Positions 41,826-41,837 of a DNA stretch of 41,837 nt are shown one piece after another. This DNA is from RECG01 sp964444805 (GTDB lineage: Bacteria > Bacillota_I > Bacilli_A > Acholeplasmatales > Acholeplasmataceae), in the NCBI GenBank assembly GCA_964444805.1, contig CAYUIK010000037.1, forward strand, positions 1 to 41,837, written 5' to 3'. The notes under the pieces are model-generated. The model saw only the letters and a list, made by a program, of their open reading frames with translations, ran no database searches and was not told where the DNA came from. Within the stretch, counting starts at the first letter, position 1, and each line of letters opens with the position of its first letter. Both the position numbers and the translations under genes were made by a program.

Positions 41826-41837
41826 GTAGAGCCAGTC

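Noticed and set aside
1..41837. Mycoplasma genetic code (TGA as Trp)
   Set aside because: Conserved proteins end at TGA in tight overlaps (ATGTGA, ATGA), and their Trp codons are TGG.

Overview
The window looks like a chromosomal segment of a monoderm, Bacillota-like bacterium of intermediate GC content, possibly in or near the acholeplasma/izemoplasma branch. Reasons: strong AGGAGG/GGTGAT ribosome sites, TTGACA-N17-TATAAT and TGn-TATAAT promoters, hairpin-plus-T-run terminators, a heterodimeric BmrCD-like ABC exporter, a SwrC-type RND pump, and no outer-membrane genes. TGA is used as a stop (for example the ATGTGA and ATGA gene overlaps), so this is not the mycoplasma code. The taxonomic placement is inference.

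Layout. 1-274: 3' end of a group II intron (domains V and VI) behind an unrecognised reading frame. 479-1227: a consensus promoter, two overlapping micro-ORFs with a repeated C-terminus, and a small lipoprotein. 1232-4128 (minus): DUF5058-like permease, second membrane protein and membrane-anchored M20 peptidase, with a 20-bp palindrome over the promoter. 4176-9277: divergent PPi-dependent and ATP-dependent phosphofructokinases, the latter followed by pyruvate phosphate dikinase. 9286-9552: five hairpins at about 60-bp spacing. 9588-15504: a possibly attenuated leader, then a tightly packed run of nptA-like, uvrB, SGNH hydrolase, Sel1-repeat and small membrane genes, meeting pepT tail to tail. 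16809-19729: a regulatory locus (two SHOCT-like proteins, a DUF2089 zinc-ribbon/HTH protein, micro-ORFs) interrupted by an IS110 element with a recognisable bridge-RNA region. 19786-26060: overlapping genes for a two-subunit ABC exporter and TldD/TldE proteases. 26129-26932 (minus): flavodoxin-ferredoxin. 27023-31126: RND pump plus TetR repressor with an operator at the promoter. 31162-35520: ZIP transporter, DtxR-type regulator and two MgtE paralogues. 35568-40573: M32 carboxypeptidase, L-serine dehydratase, TrmA/RlmCD-type methyltransferase and a 311-residue membrane protein with an internal repeat. 40698-41825 (minus): GNAT acetyltransferase and a small membrane protein.

How the parts fit. 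The PFK/PPDK cluster points to glycolysis tied to pyrophosphate. M20, PepT, M32, TldDE and serine dehydratase suggest a peptide- and amino-acid-using lifestyle. The metal cluster pairs uptake with a metal-sensing regulator. The most unusual signals are the IS110 bridge-RNA region with apparent guides to its own insertion site, the five-hairpin array, the micro-ORF clusters behind near-identical promoter leaders, and the exporter-TldDE operon, which resembles a peptide maturation and export unit without an identified precursor.
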